Shown: positions 49,723-59,323, counted from the stretch's first letter. The stretch: 64,000 bases of DNA from Parachlamydiaceae bacterium (GCA_030147755.1 JASBUW010000069.1:1-64000), one strand, 5' to 3'. Program-made: numbers and translations. Notes: generated by a model not told the origin, from the sequence alone.

Positions 49723-50124
49723 ATGGCAGTTAGTGACCCAGTAGCCGATTTCCTCACAAGGATTCGCAACGCCATCAAAGCTCAACATCGGTATGTAGAT
49801 GTGGATTGGAGCAAAATGAAGCAAACGCTTGCTGATATTCTCAAGAATCAAGGATTTATCGAAAACTATCTCGTCAAAGTTGATGAAGGTCAACGTGGCA
49901 CAATCCGGATGTTTTTGAAATATTCAAGCGGTCGTCGTCCTGTTATTCAGGGATTAAAAAGAATTTCTAAACCTGGTTTACGCAAGTACGTGGGTCACCA
50001 AGATATTCCTCGCTTCTATGGTAACATGGGCCTTTCCATTGTGTCGACTTCGCAAGGAGTCATGCCAGGAAATGAAGCAAAGCAAAAAGGTATTGGTGGC
50101 GAACTTCTGTGTTTGGTTTGGTAA
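49723..50124 (+). CDS. rpsH: 30S ribosomal protein S8
   Basis: The 133-aa S8 organises the 16S central domain and in E. coli represses the spc operon. DPVADFLTRIRNAIKAQHRY, LKRISKPGLRKYVGHQDIP and GLSIVSTSQGVMPGNEAKQK are conserved. It ends in the family-type GGELLCLVW. An AGAGGAG site precedes the ATG. Confidence 0.98.
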   Translation: MAVSDPVADFLTRIRNAIKAQHRYVDVDWSKMKQTLADILKNQGFIENYLVKVDEGQRGTIRMFLKYSSGRRPVIQGLKRISKPGLRKYVGHQDIPRFYGNMGLSIVSTSQGVMPGNEAKQKGIGGELLCLVW

Positions 50125-50142
50125 GAATAGGAGAAAACGGTA

Positions 50143-50685
50143 ATGTCTCGTAAAGGTAAACTTCCCATTACTCTCCCTAAAGGTGTAGAGGTTAAAGTAT
50201 CAGACGCGGAAGTCTCTGTTAAAGGTCCTAAAGGATCTTTACAGCAAAAACTTGTTCCGGGTGTTCAAGTCAAAGTGGAAGATAATCAAGTTCTTGTGGC
50301 GCTCGAAGATGAGCAGTCAGGTCTTGATCATTTTCATGGTCTTTACCGGACACTTATTCAGAATATGGTGATTGGCACCACTGAAGGCTTTGAAAAACGC
50401 CTGGAAATGATCGGCGTTGGTTATCGTGCTGCTGTGCAAGGAGATTTATTAGATCTTCAGCTCGGTTTTTCACATCCAACTAAATTGCCTATCCCTAAAG
50501 GATTGACAGTTAAAGTAGATAAGAATACGCTTATTAGCATTTCTGGATTTGATAAACATCTTGTAGGACAATTTGCTGCTACCGTGCGTAGTAAGCGTCC
50601 TCCTGAGCCTTATCAAGGTAAGGGCATTCGCTATGCGGGAGAATATGTACGCAAGAAAGCAGGTAAAGCTGCTGCTAAGAAGTAA
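50143..50685 (+). CDS. rplF: 50S ribosomal protein L6
   Basis: The 180-aa L6 lies near the factor-binding site. Family marks are [50 protein letters not shown] and KPPEPY-like [19 protein letters not shown]. It is complete, with an Ala/Lys-rich end. Confidence 0.98.
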   Translation: MSRKGKLPITLPKGVEVKVSDAEVSVKGPKGSLQQKLVPGVQVKVEDNQVLVALEDEQSGLDHFHGLYRTLIQNMVIGTTEGFEKRLEMIGVGYRAAVQGDLLDLQLGFSHPTKLPIPKGLTVKVDKNTLISISGFDKHLVGQFAATVRSKRPPEPYQGKGIRYAGEYVRKKAGKAAAKK

Positions 50686-50701
50686 TTATTGAAGGACGAT
50701 T

Positions 50702-51073
50702 ATGATTAAGCAGACAATAAAAAATCATAGATTACGCTGTAAACGCGCTCTTAGAGTACGCAAGCACCTAAGAGGCAATAGCACAAAACCACGTCTCTGT
50801 GTTGTCAAAAGCAATTGCCATCTTCAAGTGCAATTGATTGATGATGAAACAGGCACGACATTAGGTGGCAGCTCAACATTTGCTAAAGAGTTTCGTAATA
50901 CTGAATTCAATCGCAAAAATAAAGCATCTGCTCGCAAATTAGGTGAGCATATTGCTGAAGTTGCAAAAAGCAAAAATATCAAAGAAGTGGTCTTTGACCG
51001 AGGCTCCTTTAAGTATCATGGTGTTCTCGCTGAGCTCGCAGATGCAGCTCGTGCCGGTGGACTTCAGTTCTAA
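50702..51073 (+). CDS. rplR: 50S ribosomal protein L18
   Basis: The 123-aa L18 binds 5S rRNA with L5. RVRKHLRGNSTKPRLCVVKS, ARKLGEHIAEVAKSKNIKEV and VFDRGSFKYHGVLAELADAA are canonical, ending in ARAGGLQF. A GAAGGA site precedes the ATG. Confidence 0.97.
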   Translation: MIKQTIKNHRLRCKRALRVRKHLRGNSTKPRLCVVKSNCHLQVQLIDDETGTTLGGSSTFAKEFRNTEFNRKNKASARKLGEHIAEVAKSKNIKEVVFDRGSFKYHGVLAELADAARAGGLQF

Positions 51074-51108
51074 AAGGAATATAGATAAAAAGGAATATAA
51101 GGCGAGTC

Positions 51109-51612
51109 ATGGCAAAACACGGTGAGTCTCCAAAAAAAGAAAAAACAGACAGCGAGCTAACTGAAAAAGTTCTGTATATCAACCGTTGCTCTAAAGTGGT
51201 CAAGGGGGGGCGTAAATTCAGTTTTTCCGCCCTGATCCTCGTAGGCGATGGAAAAGGACGTGTAGGATACGGCTTTGCGAAAGCAAATGAGCTAACCGAT
51301 GCAATCCGCAAAGGCGGTGAAGCTGCACGTAAAAATTTAGTGCAATGTCCCATGGAAGGAACAACGATTCCTCATGAGGTGATTGTGCATTGGGATGGTG
51401 CAACAGTTCTTTTGAAACCAGCTCCAGCTGGTACAGGAGTCATCGCTGGCTCAAAAGTACGCGATATTCTCGCGCTAGCAGGCGTCAAAGATGTGATGGC
51501 CAAAAATTTGGGATCAAGCAATCCTATTAATCAAGTGAAAGCGACTTTCGAAGCGATTGAGCAATTGACAACTCGCAGCGAAATTAGGCAACGCAGAGGT
51601 TTAGAACCATGA
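51109..51612 (+). CDS. rpsE: 30S ribosomal protein S5
   Basis: The 167-aa S5 takes part in decoding accuracy and mRNA unwinding. KVVKGGRKFSFSALILVGDG, GRVGYGFAKANELTDAIRKG and PAPAGTGVIAGSKVRDILAL are family blocks. Its stop overlaps the rplO start by 4 bp. The usual rpmD (L30) gene between them is missing, as in Chlamydia. Confidence 0.98.
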   Translation: MAKHGESPKKEKTDSELTEKVLYINRCSKVVKGGRKFSFSALILVGDGKGRVGYGFAKANELTDAIRKGGEAARKNLVQCPMEGTTIPHEVIVHWDGATVLLKPAPAGTGVIAGSKVRDILALAGVKDVMAKNLGSSNPINQVKATFEAIEQLTTRSEIRQRRGLEP

Positions 51613-52061
51613 TAACACTAGATAAACTGAAAAATACAACGCGCCCTTCTAAAGCTAGAAAACGTGTAGGACGTGGTTTAGGTTCTAAATTAGGTAAGAC
51701 ATGCGGACGCGGTGAGAAAGGTGCTGGATCACGCGCTGGTTACAAGAGACGTCTCGGAAAAGAAGGTGGTAATATGCCTCTTTTCATGAAATTGCCTATT
51801 CGTGGTTTTAGCAATGTGCGTTTTCGTCGTGCTTATGATGTCATTAATTTAGATCAATTAAATGATGTCTTTCAAGATGGCGAAACAGTCAGTATTGAAA
51901 CTCTTCAAGAGCGTGGCTTTATTAGTGGTCCCACTCATGGAGTTAAGTTGCTCGGAACAGGCGAATTAACAAAGAAACTGATTATTCGTGTTCAAGCTCT
52001 GTCTGACAGTGCACGTGAGAAATTGACGCATGCTAAAATTGACTTTGAGATAACAAAGTAA
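51609..52061 (+). CDS. rplO: 50S ribosomal protein L15
   Basis: The 150-aa L15 joins late in 50S assembly. RPSKARKRVGRGLGSKLGKT, CGRGEKGAGSRAGYKRRLGK and GGNMPLFMKLPIRGFSNVRF are typical, with the C-terminal LGTGELTKKLIIRVQALSDS. ATGA overlap with rpsE couples translation. A CACAGAG palindrome separates it from secY. Confidence 0.98.
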   Translation: MITLDKLKNTTRPSKARKRVGRGLGSKLGKTCGRGEKGAGSRAGYKRRLGKEGGNMPLFMKLPIRGFSNVRFRRAYDVINLDQLNDVFQDGETVSIETLQERGFISGPTHGVKLLGTGELTKKLIIRVQALSDSAREKLTHAKIDFEITK

Positions 52062-52080
52062 TTGCTTTCTTTCTTTTTTT

Positions 52081-52149
52081 TCTCTGTGCTCTCTGTGTAC
52101 TCTGTGGTACAACAATAAATAACCACAGAGTACACAGAGAGCACAGAGA
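52081..52149. repeat. CACAGAG-family palindrome, copy 2
   Basis: Perfect 28-bp arms 52081-52108 and 52122-52149, identical in sequence to the pair at 34365-34434, around a 13-nt AT loop. A pyrimidine run (TTCTTTTTTT) precedes it. It lies 19 nt after the rplO stop and 97 bp before secY, inside what is one operon in most bacteria. Confidence 0.96.
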
Positions 52150-52246
52150 AATGATTTGCATTCAGTGATTTGCAAATTCATTTAGAAAATTTGCAACAGA
52201 AAATATAAAACAAGCAACCTATCAACTCAACCCCAAAGTAATAGAG

Positions 52247-53617
52247 ATGCTGAACGGATTACAACGCGTTTTTCAAATACCTGAGCTCAAGACGAAGATT
52301 CTATTGACTCTTCTTTTCTTGGCTGTTTGTCGTATTGGAAGCTTCATTCCAGTTCCCGGAATTAACGGAGAAGTGGCTGTGAGCTTTTTTCGCCATGCAA
52401 CCGGTGGAAGCCAAAACCTTTTTCAAATGGTCGACATTTTCTCAGGTGGAGCTTTCTCACAGATGACAGTCATTGCTCTAAGCGTGACCCCTTATATCTC
52501 TGCCTCTATTATTATGCAGCTTCTTGTGGCTCTGATGCCTAGTCTGCAAAGAGAAGTGAGAGAGAATGGGGATGTAGGTAAGCGTAAAGTGAATCGCTGG
52601 ACTCGTTTTTTGACGATTATCTTATCTTTTATTCAAGCGGCCTTGTTTGCGAAATATGCTTTGCAAATGAACCTGTCTCGTCCAGGAATTGTGGCGGGTG
52701 AATTACTCGATATTACGCTATTTGGTGTACCCTGGCTTTTTTACATGATTACCATTGCGACCATGACGACGGGAACCATGTTCTTGATGTGGGTAGGAGA
52801 GCAAATTACAGAAAGAGGAATTGGAAACGGAATCAGTTTAATCATTTGCTTAGGCATTTTATCTCAAATTCCTACAGCAATGGGACTCATTTTTCAACAG
52901 CTTAATCTGAGTTCGCAGGAACCAGGACAGATGAATTTCTCTTCTATTCTCGTTTTAGCAGGTGTTTTCGTCATTGTCACTTTGGCGACCATTCTTGTCA
53001 TTCAAGGACATCGGCGTATTCCTTTACAGCATGCAAGACGTGTTGTAGGACGTCGCGAAGTGCAAGGGGGAACCTCTTACATTCCGCTTAAAATTAACTA
53101 TGCTGGTGTAATCCCTGTGATTTTTGCCTCTTCGTTGTTGATGTTTCCTGCGACAATAGGAACATTTGTGGGACGAGGAAATTGGTTAGGAGAAGTCGCT
53201 AGCTGGCTGTCTCCTGGAAGTGCTTTACATCTTGTCTTTTTCGTTGCATTGATCATCTTTTTTACCTACTTCTGGACAGCGACGCAGTTTCGTCCCGACC
53301 AAATTGCATCTGATATGAAAAAGAATGGGGCATTTATTCCTGGCATTAGACAAGGAAAACCCACTCAAGATTATTTAGAAAACACCATGAATCGCATTAC
53401 ATTGCTAGGAGCTGTCTTTTTAGCTTCGATTGCCATTCTGCCTACTATGATTAGCCGTCTTTTGGGAGTTTCTCAAACCATTAGTTACTTTTTTGGGGGA
53501 ACAGCTCTTTTGATTCTAGTTGGTGTGGTGTTAGATACCATGAAGCAAATTGAGTCGCATCTTTTGATGAAGCGTTATGATGGCTTTATGAAGAAAGGAC
53601 GTATCAAAGGACGTTAG
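52247..53617 (+). CDS. secY: Preprotein translocase channel subunit SecY
   Basis: SecY is the core of the SecYEG channel for secreted and membrane proteins. The 456-aa chain has ten membrane helices: [20 protein letters not shown], the plug region after it, [35 protein letters not shown] and [20 protein letters not shown]. It ends in a basic tail (KKGRIKGR). Its substrates here include the signal-peptide proteins of this window. No adk or infA follows. Confidence 0.98.
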   Translation: MLNGLQRVFQIPELKTKILLTLLFLAVCRIGSFIPVPGINGEVAVSFFRHATGGSQNLFQMVDIFSGGAFSQMTVIALSVTPYISASIIMQLLVALMPSLQREVRENGDVGKRKVNRWTRFLTIILSFIQAALFAKYALQMNLSRPGIVAGELLDITLFGVPWLFYMITIATMTTGTMFLMWVGEQITERGIGNGISLIICLGILSQIPTAMGLIFQQLNLSSQEPGQMNFSSILVLAGVFVIVTLATILVIQGHRRIPLQHARRVVGRREVQGGTSYIPLKINYAGVIPVIFASSLLMFPATIGTFVGRGNWLGEVASWLSPGSALHLVFFVALIIFFTYFWTATQFRPDQIASDMKKNGAFIPGIRQGKPTQDYLENTMNRITLLGAVFLASIAILPTMISRLLGVSQTISYFFGGTALLILVGVVLDTMKQIESHLLMKRYDGFMKKGRIKGR

Positions 53618-53678
53618 AAGAAATTTAGAAGAGCGATAAAGTAAGATTCAACGCTTACTATTTTATCAAGAATTAGAG

Positions 53679-53707
53679 TTGCAATAAAAAGAAAAGTACA
53701 ATACAAT
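53679..53707 (+). promoter_or_regulatory. Candidate internal promoter before rpsM
   Basis: TTGCAA (53679-53684) and TACAAT (53702-53707) are 17 bp apart, near the consensus for the main sigma factor. They lie in the 124-bp gap between secY and rpsM, 35 bp before the rpsM ATG. Confidence 0.5.
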
Positions 53708-53741
53708 TTACAGTTCGTTTCGGAAAAATTAGGAGAGTTCA

Positions 53742-54110
53742 ATGCCTAGAGTGATAGGTATCGATATACCAGACAACAAAAGATTAGAGATCAGTTTAAC
53801 ATATCTCTACGGAATTGGTCGACGTCTATCTAATGAGATCATTGCAAAATTGGGGTTAGATCCCAATATGCGTGCCCATAAGCTGACTCAAGATGACATT
53901 GCGCGTTTAAATGGATTGCTGCAGTCTGAGTTTGTGGTAGAGGGTGATTTACGTCGTCAAGTTCAAAATAACATTAAGCGCTTAATTAGCATTCATTCTT
54001 ATCGTGGAATGCGTCACCGCTTAGGGTTACCTGTTCGTGGACAACGCACGAAAACTAATTCTAGAACACGTAAAGGTCGACGCAAGACGGTCGCTAATAA
54101 GAAAAAATAA
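53742..54110 (+). CDS. rpsM: 30S ribosomal protein S13
   Basis: The 122-aa S13 bridges to the 50S and contacts the P-site t[33 protein letters not shown] and the C-terminal block [20 protein letters not shown] match the family, with a Lys/Arg-rich tail. AGGAGAG precedes the ATG. rpmJ is absent upstream. Confidence 0.97.
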   Translation: MPRVIGIDIPDNKRLEISLTYLYGIGRRLSNEIIAKLGLDPNMRAHKLTQDDIARLNGLLQSEFVVEGDLRRQVQNNIKRLISIHSYRGMRHRLGLPVRGQRTKTNSRTRKGRRKTVANKKK

Positions 54111-54134
54111 GAGTAAGCAGAGGAGTTCTTGACT

Positions 54135-54542
54135 TTGAGTAAGCAACCAGCTAACACTAAAAAACCTGTTAAGACAAAAAAAAGAGTGGCGCAAAATGTT
54201 CCATCGGGAATCGCGCACGTTAAAGCGACCTTTAACAATACGATCATTGCCATTACAGACCCAGCAGGTAGGGTTGTTTCTTGGTCATCAGCAGGAAAAG
54301 CGAACTTTTCAGGATCGCGTAAATCTTCTGCCTTTGCTGCAACTGTTGCCGCTCAAGATGCTGCCAAAATTGCAACCTCTATGGGAATGAAAGAAGTGGA
54401 AGTGAATTTGAAAGGGCCTGGAGCTGGACGTGAGTCAGCTGTGCGAGGACTACAAAGTGCAGGCTTGACTGTGACTGCCATTCGCGACACAACTCCTGTT
54501 CCGCATAATGGATGCCGCCCACGTAAGCGTCGTCGTGTATAA
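54135..54542 (+). CDS. rpsK: 30S ribosomal protein S11
   Basis: S11 lines the platform near the E site. There is no ATG. TTG 54135 ([10 protein letters not shown]) lies 9 nt after an AGGAG site (54121-54125) and is preferred over TTG 54129, only 3 nt from it; this gives 135 aa. [45 protein letters not shown] and [19 protein letters not shown] are canonical. rpsD does not follow; rpoA comes after a 152-bp gap with two hairpins. Confidence 0.95.
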   Translation: MSKQPANTKKPVKTKKRVAQNVPSGIAHVKATFNNTIIAITDPAGRVVSWSSAGKANFSGSRKSSAFAATVAAQDAAKIATSMGMKEVEVNLKGPGAGRESAVRGLQSAGLTVTAIRDTTPVPHNGCRPRKRRRV

Positions 54543-54565
54543 CAATTAAAGATGAGGTGTGGCTT

Positions 54566-54612
54566 GGTTGAAGTTTTTCAACCATACGTTGATAGCATGC
54601 TCAATATCAACG
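54566..54612 (+). promoter_or_regulatory. Two adjacent hairpins in the rpsK-rpoA gap
   Basis: GGTTGAA-GTTT-TTCAACC (54566-54583) is followed after 3 nt by CGTTGATA (54587-54594) and TATCAACG (54605-54612) with a 10-nt loop. Both stems are perfect. No T-run follows, so plain termination is unlikely; RNA processing or regulation of rpoA is possible. Confidence 0.55.
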
Positions 54613-54694
54613 TGAATTCGCTATTGCTCGAGCTATTTATTTAAAGCAATCAAGCCACTTATCAATTTCAACTATTACTATTAGGAGACACTTC

Positions 54695-55819
54695 ATGTCG
54701 GTTAAATATGGCAAGTTTGAAATGCCTCAGCGGATTAGTGTTGATCAAGAATCAGCAGAGTCCCATTTTGCCCGCTACATTGCAGAGCCTTTTGAAAGAG
54801 GATTCGGTCATACAATTGGCAATGCTTTGCGACGTATGATGCTGTCCTCATTGGAAGCACCGGCAATCATTTCTGTGCGCATTGAGGGAATTCCTCATGA
54901 ATACATGGCGATTGAAGGAATAGTCGAGGATATGACCAATATTATCCTTAACTTTAAAGGAGCCCTCTTACGTAAATTGCCGACAGATGAAGTGATTAAT
55001 TCGCGTGAGACACGCATTTTAACTAAAATAGTTGAAGTCACACAAGATGATCTAGACCGCAATCAAGGCCAATATACGGTCACTTTAGGGGATGTTGTTC
55101 AAGAAGGAAATTTTGACGTGGTTAATCCTTCTTTGCGCCTCTTTACAGTGACAAAGCCTATGCGTCGTCAAGTCGATTTACGTATAGCATTTGGACGTGG
55201 TTATGTGCCTTCAGAACGTCATGTGGTTAGAGATAAAACATCAGATGAGATTTTAATCGACTCTGCTTTTTCTCCGGTCCGTTTAGTTAACTACTTTGTA
55301 GAAAACACACGGGTAGGACAAGATACAGACTTCGATCGCTTGCTCATTGAAGTGACGACAGATGGACGTATTACTCCTGCTGAGGCGCTCAGTTTTGCAG
55401 TTCAAATTGGGTTGAAGCACTTTGAAGTGTTTAACCAATTTAATAATTATGCCCTTTCTTTTGATGAAAGAGGCGGTGATCGTGATGGTGATCAAGATGA
55501 GCTGATGGATAAGCTTTCTTTGGGAATTGATGAAATTGAGCTTTCTGTTCGTTCAGCTAACTGCTTAACAGGGGCAAATATTGAGACATTAGCGGAGTTA
55601 GTCTGCATTCCGGAACGTCGCATGTTGGAATTCAGAAACTTTGGTAAGAAATCTCTCAATGAAATTAAAGCGAAATTGCATGAAATGAGTCTACACCTTG
55701 GCATGGACCTTGGCCGATTTGGTATTACTCCCGATAACGTAAAAGATAAAATCAAGCAATACCGCGATGAAAAAAAGAAAAAGAAAGAATTATTAAAACA
55801 TCATGAAGATGCCAAATAG
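54695..55819 (+). CDS. rpoA: RNA polymerase alpha subunit
   Basis: The 374-aa alpha subunit nucleates RNA polymerase assembly. The N-terminal domain has GFGHTIGNALRRMMLSSLEA and GIVEDMTNIILNFKG. A linker with an acidic stretch (GGDRDGDQDELMDKLSLG) leads to the C-terminal domain: LSVRSANCLTGANIETLAEL and FGKKSLNEIKAKLHEMSLHL. A Lys-rich tail is longer than in E. coli. TAGGAGA precedes the ATG. rplQ follows after 10 bp. Confidence 0.98.
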   Translation: MSVKYGKFEMPQRISVDQESAESHFARYIAEPFERGFGHTIGNALRRMMLSSLEAPAIISVRIEGIPHEYMAIEGIVEDMTNIILNFKGALLRKLPTDEVINSRETRILTKIVEVTQDDLDRNQGQYTVTLGDVVQEGNFDVVNPSLRLFTVTKPMRRQVDLRIAFGRGYVPSERHVVRDKTSDEILIDSAFSPVRLVNYFVENTRVGQDTDFDRLLIEVTTDGRITPAEALSFAVQIGLKHFEVFNQFNNYALSFDERGGDRDGDQDELMDKLSLGIDEIELSVRSANCLTGANIETLAELVCIPERRMLEFRNFGKKSLNEIKAKLHEMSLHLGMDLGRFGITPDNVKDKIKQYRDEKKKKKELLKHHEDAK

Positions 55820-55829
55820 GTAAGTAACT

Positions 55830-56258
55830 ATGAGACACCGGAATCAAACATGTAAGTTGAATCGTACAACGTCGCATCGACGTTGCATGTTTGCAAACAT
55901 GTTAAAATCTTTAATTACAAATGAACGTATTCAAACGACAGTGCCGAAAGCGAAAGCACTTCGTCGTTATGCTGATCAAATGATTACATTAGCCAAGAAG
56001 AATACGCTGGCTGCACGTCGTCAAGCGATTGCAGAATTAATGATTCGTTACAATACTTTGACACCCAAAGAACAACGCGCAGCCAAAGATGGCGATACAA
56101 GTGCTTATAACGATGACCGTTTTGTGATTGGAAAACTATTTGATGAGCTCGGCACACGCTTTGCAGCACGTCAAGGTGGCTACACACGTATCGTTAAGCA
56201 AGGTTATCGTGTAGGCGATAACGCGCAAACTTGTATTATCGAATATCTCGCCGATTAA
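55830..56258 (+). CDS. rplQ: 50S ribosomal protein L17
   Basis: The 142-aa L17 sits at the tunnel exit. [40 protein letters not shown] and [17 protein letters not shown] are canonical. The end carries [20 protein letters not shown], which is the family finish. It is the last gene of the cluster, followed by a strong terminator. Confidence 0.98.
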   Translation: MRHRNQTCKLNRTTSHRRCMFANMLKSLITNERIQTTVPKAKALRRYADQMITLAKKNTLAARRQAIAELMIRYNTLTPKEQRAAKDGDTSAYNDDRFVIGKLFDELGTRFAARQGGYTRIVKQGYRVGDNAQTCIIEYLAD

Positions 56259-56273
56259 TGACTCACCCTCTGA

Positions 56274-56303
56274 CCGAAGGCGAAAGCCTTCGGTTTTTAT
56301 ATA
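56274..56303 (+). terminator. Rho-independent terminator of the ribosomal cluster
   Basis: CCGAAGGC (56274-56281), a GAAA tetraloop and GCCTTCGG (56286-56293) are followed by TTTTTATATA, 15 nt after the rplQ stop. The stem is perfect. Confidence 0.95.
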
Positions 56304-56352
56304 TTAAGCCCCTTTATTCAATGCTTTATAAAAATGACAAGCAGTGTTTTCT

Positions 56353-57300
56353 ATGCAACCTATTCTTCCTAATGCTGTTAATTCGCAAGTGAGGGAGAGA
56401 AGGTATGCACAAAAAGCCAATGCTTTAGAAAAATATGCTTTAGATCGGGATTCTCTTTCAATTGAGAGAATTTATGCTATCCTTGATCATGGACTGGCAT
56501 TAGGCTACCATACAAAAATAGCTGATACTCTTGCAGATGGAGGATGTGCTTTTTTTCCGCATGCCCACATCACGCGATGCGGCGAGCAAATTGCTGCAGC
56601 CGTGCATGCCAGCTTATTGGCTTGTCAGAGGAGTGGAAAAAATCAAATACTATTAATTGGTGTCCTCCATGCTTTGACAGATACACATAGAGAAGCGCTC
56701 AAAAGAGAAAAGCGAGGAGAAGATCTTACGCGTGAGCCTTGTCGTGGGATTTTTAGTCTTGATCTCCCTCTACCTAATGATGACTTTTTATCAAAAGAAT
56801 ATTCTTTGGATCATTTTATTTTTTTACTTCGTCATGCCGTTAATCGGCAAGGAATAGAGTCTCCGAAGATTGTAACGCGTTATCCAAATTTAGTACGCGG
56901 GCACCCTGAAACTCTTGTGGGTATTAAAGAATTACAACAATTAGCAAATGAATCTATTATGATTGCAACTTCAGATCTCTACCACCATGGAAGAGCGTTT
57001 GGAGCGTCATTAGAGAATAGTGTTCCACTTACCCCTAAAGCCTATGAATTGGCACAACAAAACATTGAAAAAGGATTAGGACTTTTAGCTAGGGGTGACT
57101 TAATGGCTTGGCGTCAACACAGTTATGATACTGATAGTGATTCTGCAGATGTGGGACAAGTCGTAAGACGTCTTTTAGGGCCCTTAGAAGAACATATTCA
57201 TCATCTCAAAATAGTAGATATCTCAGATATGTTTGAAGGAGATCCTCAACCAAGTTGGGCCGCTTGTAGTCTTGTGGAATTAAGAAAACTAAGAGCGTAA
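56353..57300 (+). CDS. Memo/AmmeMemoRadiSam-B-like protein
   Basis: The protein (315 aa from ATG 56353; a GTG three codons earlier is also possible) resembles the Memo family, related to LigB-type extradiol dioxygenases. The metal-site histidines appear in order: FFPHAHITRCGEQIAAAV (about residues 67-85), LLIGVLHALTD (about 101-111) and IMIATSDLYHHGRAFG (about 202-217). Where Memo normally has a Cys in TCG-P-I, this one reads SADVGQVVRRLL, so that Cys is missing. Memo links receptor tyrosine kinases to cell motility in animals, while the bacterial form is enzymatic in an unclear pathway. It stands alone, after the ribosomal terminator. The family match is moderate; a host-directed role is speculation. 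Confidence 0.65.
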   Translation: MQPILPNAVNSQVRERRYAQKANALEKYALDRDSLSIERIYAILDHGLALGYHTKIADTLADGGCAFFPHAHITRCGEQIAAAVHASLLACQRSGKNQILLIGVLHALTDTHREALKREKRGEDLTREPCRGIFSLDLPLPNDDFLSKEYSLDHFIFLLRHAVNRQGIESPKIVTRYPNLVRGHPETLVGIKELQQLANESIMIATSDLYHHGRAFGASLENSVPLTPKAYELAQQNIEKGLGLLARGDLMAWRQHSYDTDSDSADVGQVVRRLLGPLEEHIHHLKIVDISDMFEGDPQPSWAACSLVELRKLRA

Positions 57301-57379
57301 AATTAAAGATCTTTACATTTCCTCTAAAATGAACTACTTTCAAGAAACTTTTACCATATGATCTCTATCAAGAATAATC

Positions 57380-59260
57380 ATGCAAAAGACGCAAAACTAT
57401 CCTTTATTTCGTGAGGTAGTTCATTCTAAAGAAGGATTCATTGCGTTAATTGCCTCTATTTTTATTGTCGTTCATCTTATCTTGCATTTTGGATTTCACA
57501 CTTCTGACAATCTTCAAGCATGGCCTCTTTATTTAGTCTTAGCGTTAGGGGGTATACCGCTTGTTTTTGATTTAGCTATTAAATTCGTGCGTTTTGAGTT
57601 TAGTTCAGACCTTTTAGCTGGTCTCTCCATTATTACTGCTATCTTACTGGGACAATATCTAGCAGGTGCCTTAGTGGTTTTGATGCTTTCCGGTGGGCAA
57701 ACATTAGAGCTCTATGCAGTACGTCGTGCCTCGTCTTTGCTTGAAGCTTTATCTCAACGGATGCCCAACTATGCTCATCTTAAGTCTCAGGAAGAAATTC
57801 TAGATATTCCATTGGAAAAGATTGAAATTGGCGATACTTTAGTCATTTACCCTCATGAGATTTGCCCTGTAGATGGAGTCGTTCTAGAGGGGCATAGTGT
57901 CATGGATGAAGCTTATCTCACAGGAGAACCTTTTTTGATTTCTAAAACGCCTGGAGTTAACGTTCTATCAGGCGCTATCAATGGAGAAAGTCTTCTCATC
58001 ATCAAAGCGACCAAAAAAGCAAAAGACTCCCGTTATGCCAAAATTATGCAAGTGATGATGGACTCAGAACAGAAAAAGCCTCAATTGAGGAGATTGGGGG
58101 ATTGGTTAGGCGCTTTTTATACTCCATTGGCTCTTATCCTTGCATGCTTTGCCTGGTTTTTGAGTGGAGACGCCATGCGTTTCTTAGCTGTATTAGTTAT
58201 AGCGACTCCTTGTCCTCTTCTTATTGCCATCCCCGTCGCCATTATTGGAGCCATTTCATTAAGCGCCAAAAGTGGGATTATTATCAAAAATCCTGCTGTA
58301 TTAGAACAGATTGATCAATGCCGCACCATCATTTTCGATAAGACAGGCACTTTGACTTATGGTAAACCGACATTGACAGACATGACATTTTTTAATGAAC
58401 TATCCCAAGATCAAGTTCTCTCTTTAACAGCCAGTGTAGAACGTTATTCTAAGCATCCGTTATCAGCAGCCATTCTAGAAGCTGCTCAAAAAGCACATTT
58501 AGCTTTGCATGAAGCTAGTCAAGTGAGTGAGCCTCCAGGAGAAGGAATTGTAGGAGTGGTAGGAAAACATCGCGTGTGGATAACAAGTCGCCATCATCTG
58601 CTGAAGCAAGGGAAGCAAGAATTAGTTGATCGTTTGCCTCAAGAAAGCGGATTAGAATGCATTGTATTAGTGAACCGCCATTTAGCTGCGCATTTACGCT
58701 TTCATGATACCCTTCGTACGGATAGTCGCTCTTTTGTTCATCACTTGCAGCCCATGCATCATTTTGAGAAAATCATGATTGTATCGGGGGATCGTGAAAA
58801 GGAAGTGCGTTATTTAGCAGAGCAAATTGGCATCTCAGAGGTCTATGCTAATAAAAGTCCTGAGGAGAAGGTTCAAATTGTAGAAGCTGAAAATCAGAAG
58901 CATAAGGTGATCTATTTGGGAGATGGGATTAATGATGCGCCTGCTTTAGTGATGGCAACCGTTGGGATTGCCTTTGGACAAAAGAGTGAAATTACAGCTG
59001 AGGCAGCCGATGCGGTGATCATGGATAATTCTTTGGAAAGAGTCGATGAGCTTCTACATATCAGTCATCGCATGCGTCGTATTGCACTACAAAGTGCAGT
59101 GGGGGGAATGGGACTTTCTTTGATAGGCATGATCATAGCAGCCTTTGGCTATCTACCCCCTGTCATGGGAGCCATTAGCCAAGAAATTATTGATGTTTTT
59201 GCTGTGATGAATGCTTTGAGAGTGGCTTTTCCAAGGCATAAAATGATCGATTTTGATTAG
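57380..59260 (+). CDS. P1B-type heavy metal transporting ATPase
   Basis: The 626-aa ATP-driven metal exporter lacks an N-terminal metal-binding domain. The A domain has DEAYLTGEP (T181-P184). The membrane metal motif is T276-P-C278-P. The phosphorylated Asp is D320 in FDKTGTLTYGKP. The nucleotide domain has KHPLSAAI and GEGIVG, and the hinge has GDGINDAPAL. A last-helix motif Q601-E-I-I-D605 follows. The TPCP plus QExxD pair is the signature I recall for the P1B-5 subgroup (nickel/iron export), rather than CPC or SPC types. It stands 79 bp after the Memo-like gene. The metal is inferred only. Confidence 0.88.
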   Translation: MQKTQNYPLFREVVHSKEGFIALIASIFIVVHLILHFGFHTSDNLQAWPLYLVLALGGIPLVFDLAIKFVRFEFSSDLLAGLSIITAILLGQYLAGALVVLMLSGGQTLELYAVRRASSLLEALSQRMPNYAHLKSQEEILDIPLEKIEIGDTLVIYPHEICPVDGVVLEGHSVMDEAYLTGEPFLISKTPGVNVLSGAINGESLLIIKATKKAKDSRYAKIMQVMMDSEQKKPQLRRLGDWLGAFYTPLALILACFAWFLSGDAMRFLAVLVIATPCPLLIAIPVAIIGAISLSAKSGIIIKNPAVLEQIDQCRTIIFDKTGTLTYGKPTLTDMTFFNELSQDQVLSLTASVERYSKHPLSAAILEAAQKAHLALHEASQVSEPPGEGIVGVVGKHRVWITSRHHLLKQGKQELVDRLPQESGLECIVLVNRHLAAHLRFHDTLRTDSRSFVHHLQPMHHFEKIMIVSGDREKEVRYLAEQIGISEVYANKSPEEKVQIVEAENQKHKVIYLGDGINDAPALVMATVGIAFGQKSEITAEAADAVIMDNSLERVDELLHISHRMRRIALQSAVGGMGLSLIGMIIAAFGYLPPVMGAISQEIIDVFAVMNALRVAFPRHKMIDFD

Positions 59261-59323
59261 TGTGCGCGTGAACATTGCTTAGATGCGGGCATGGTTCAGA
59301 AACAACAAATTTCAGGTAACAAT

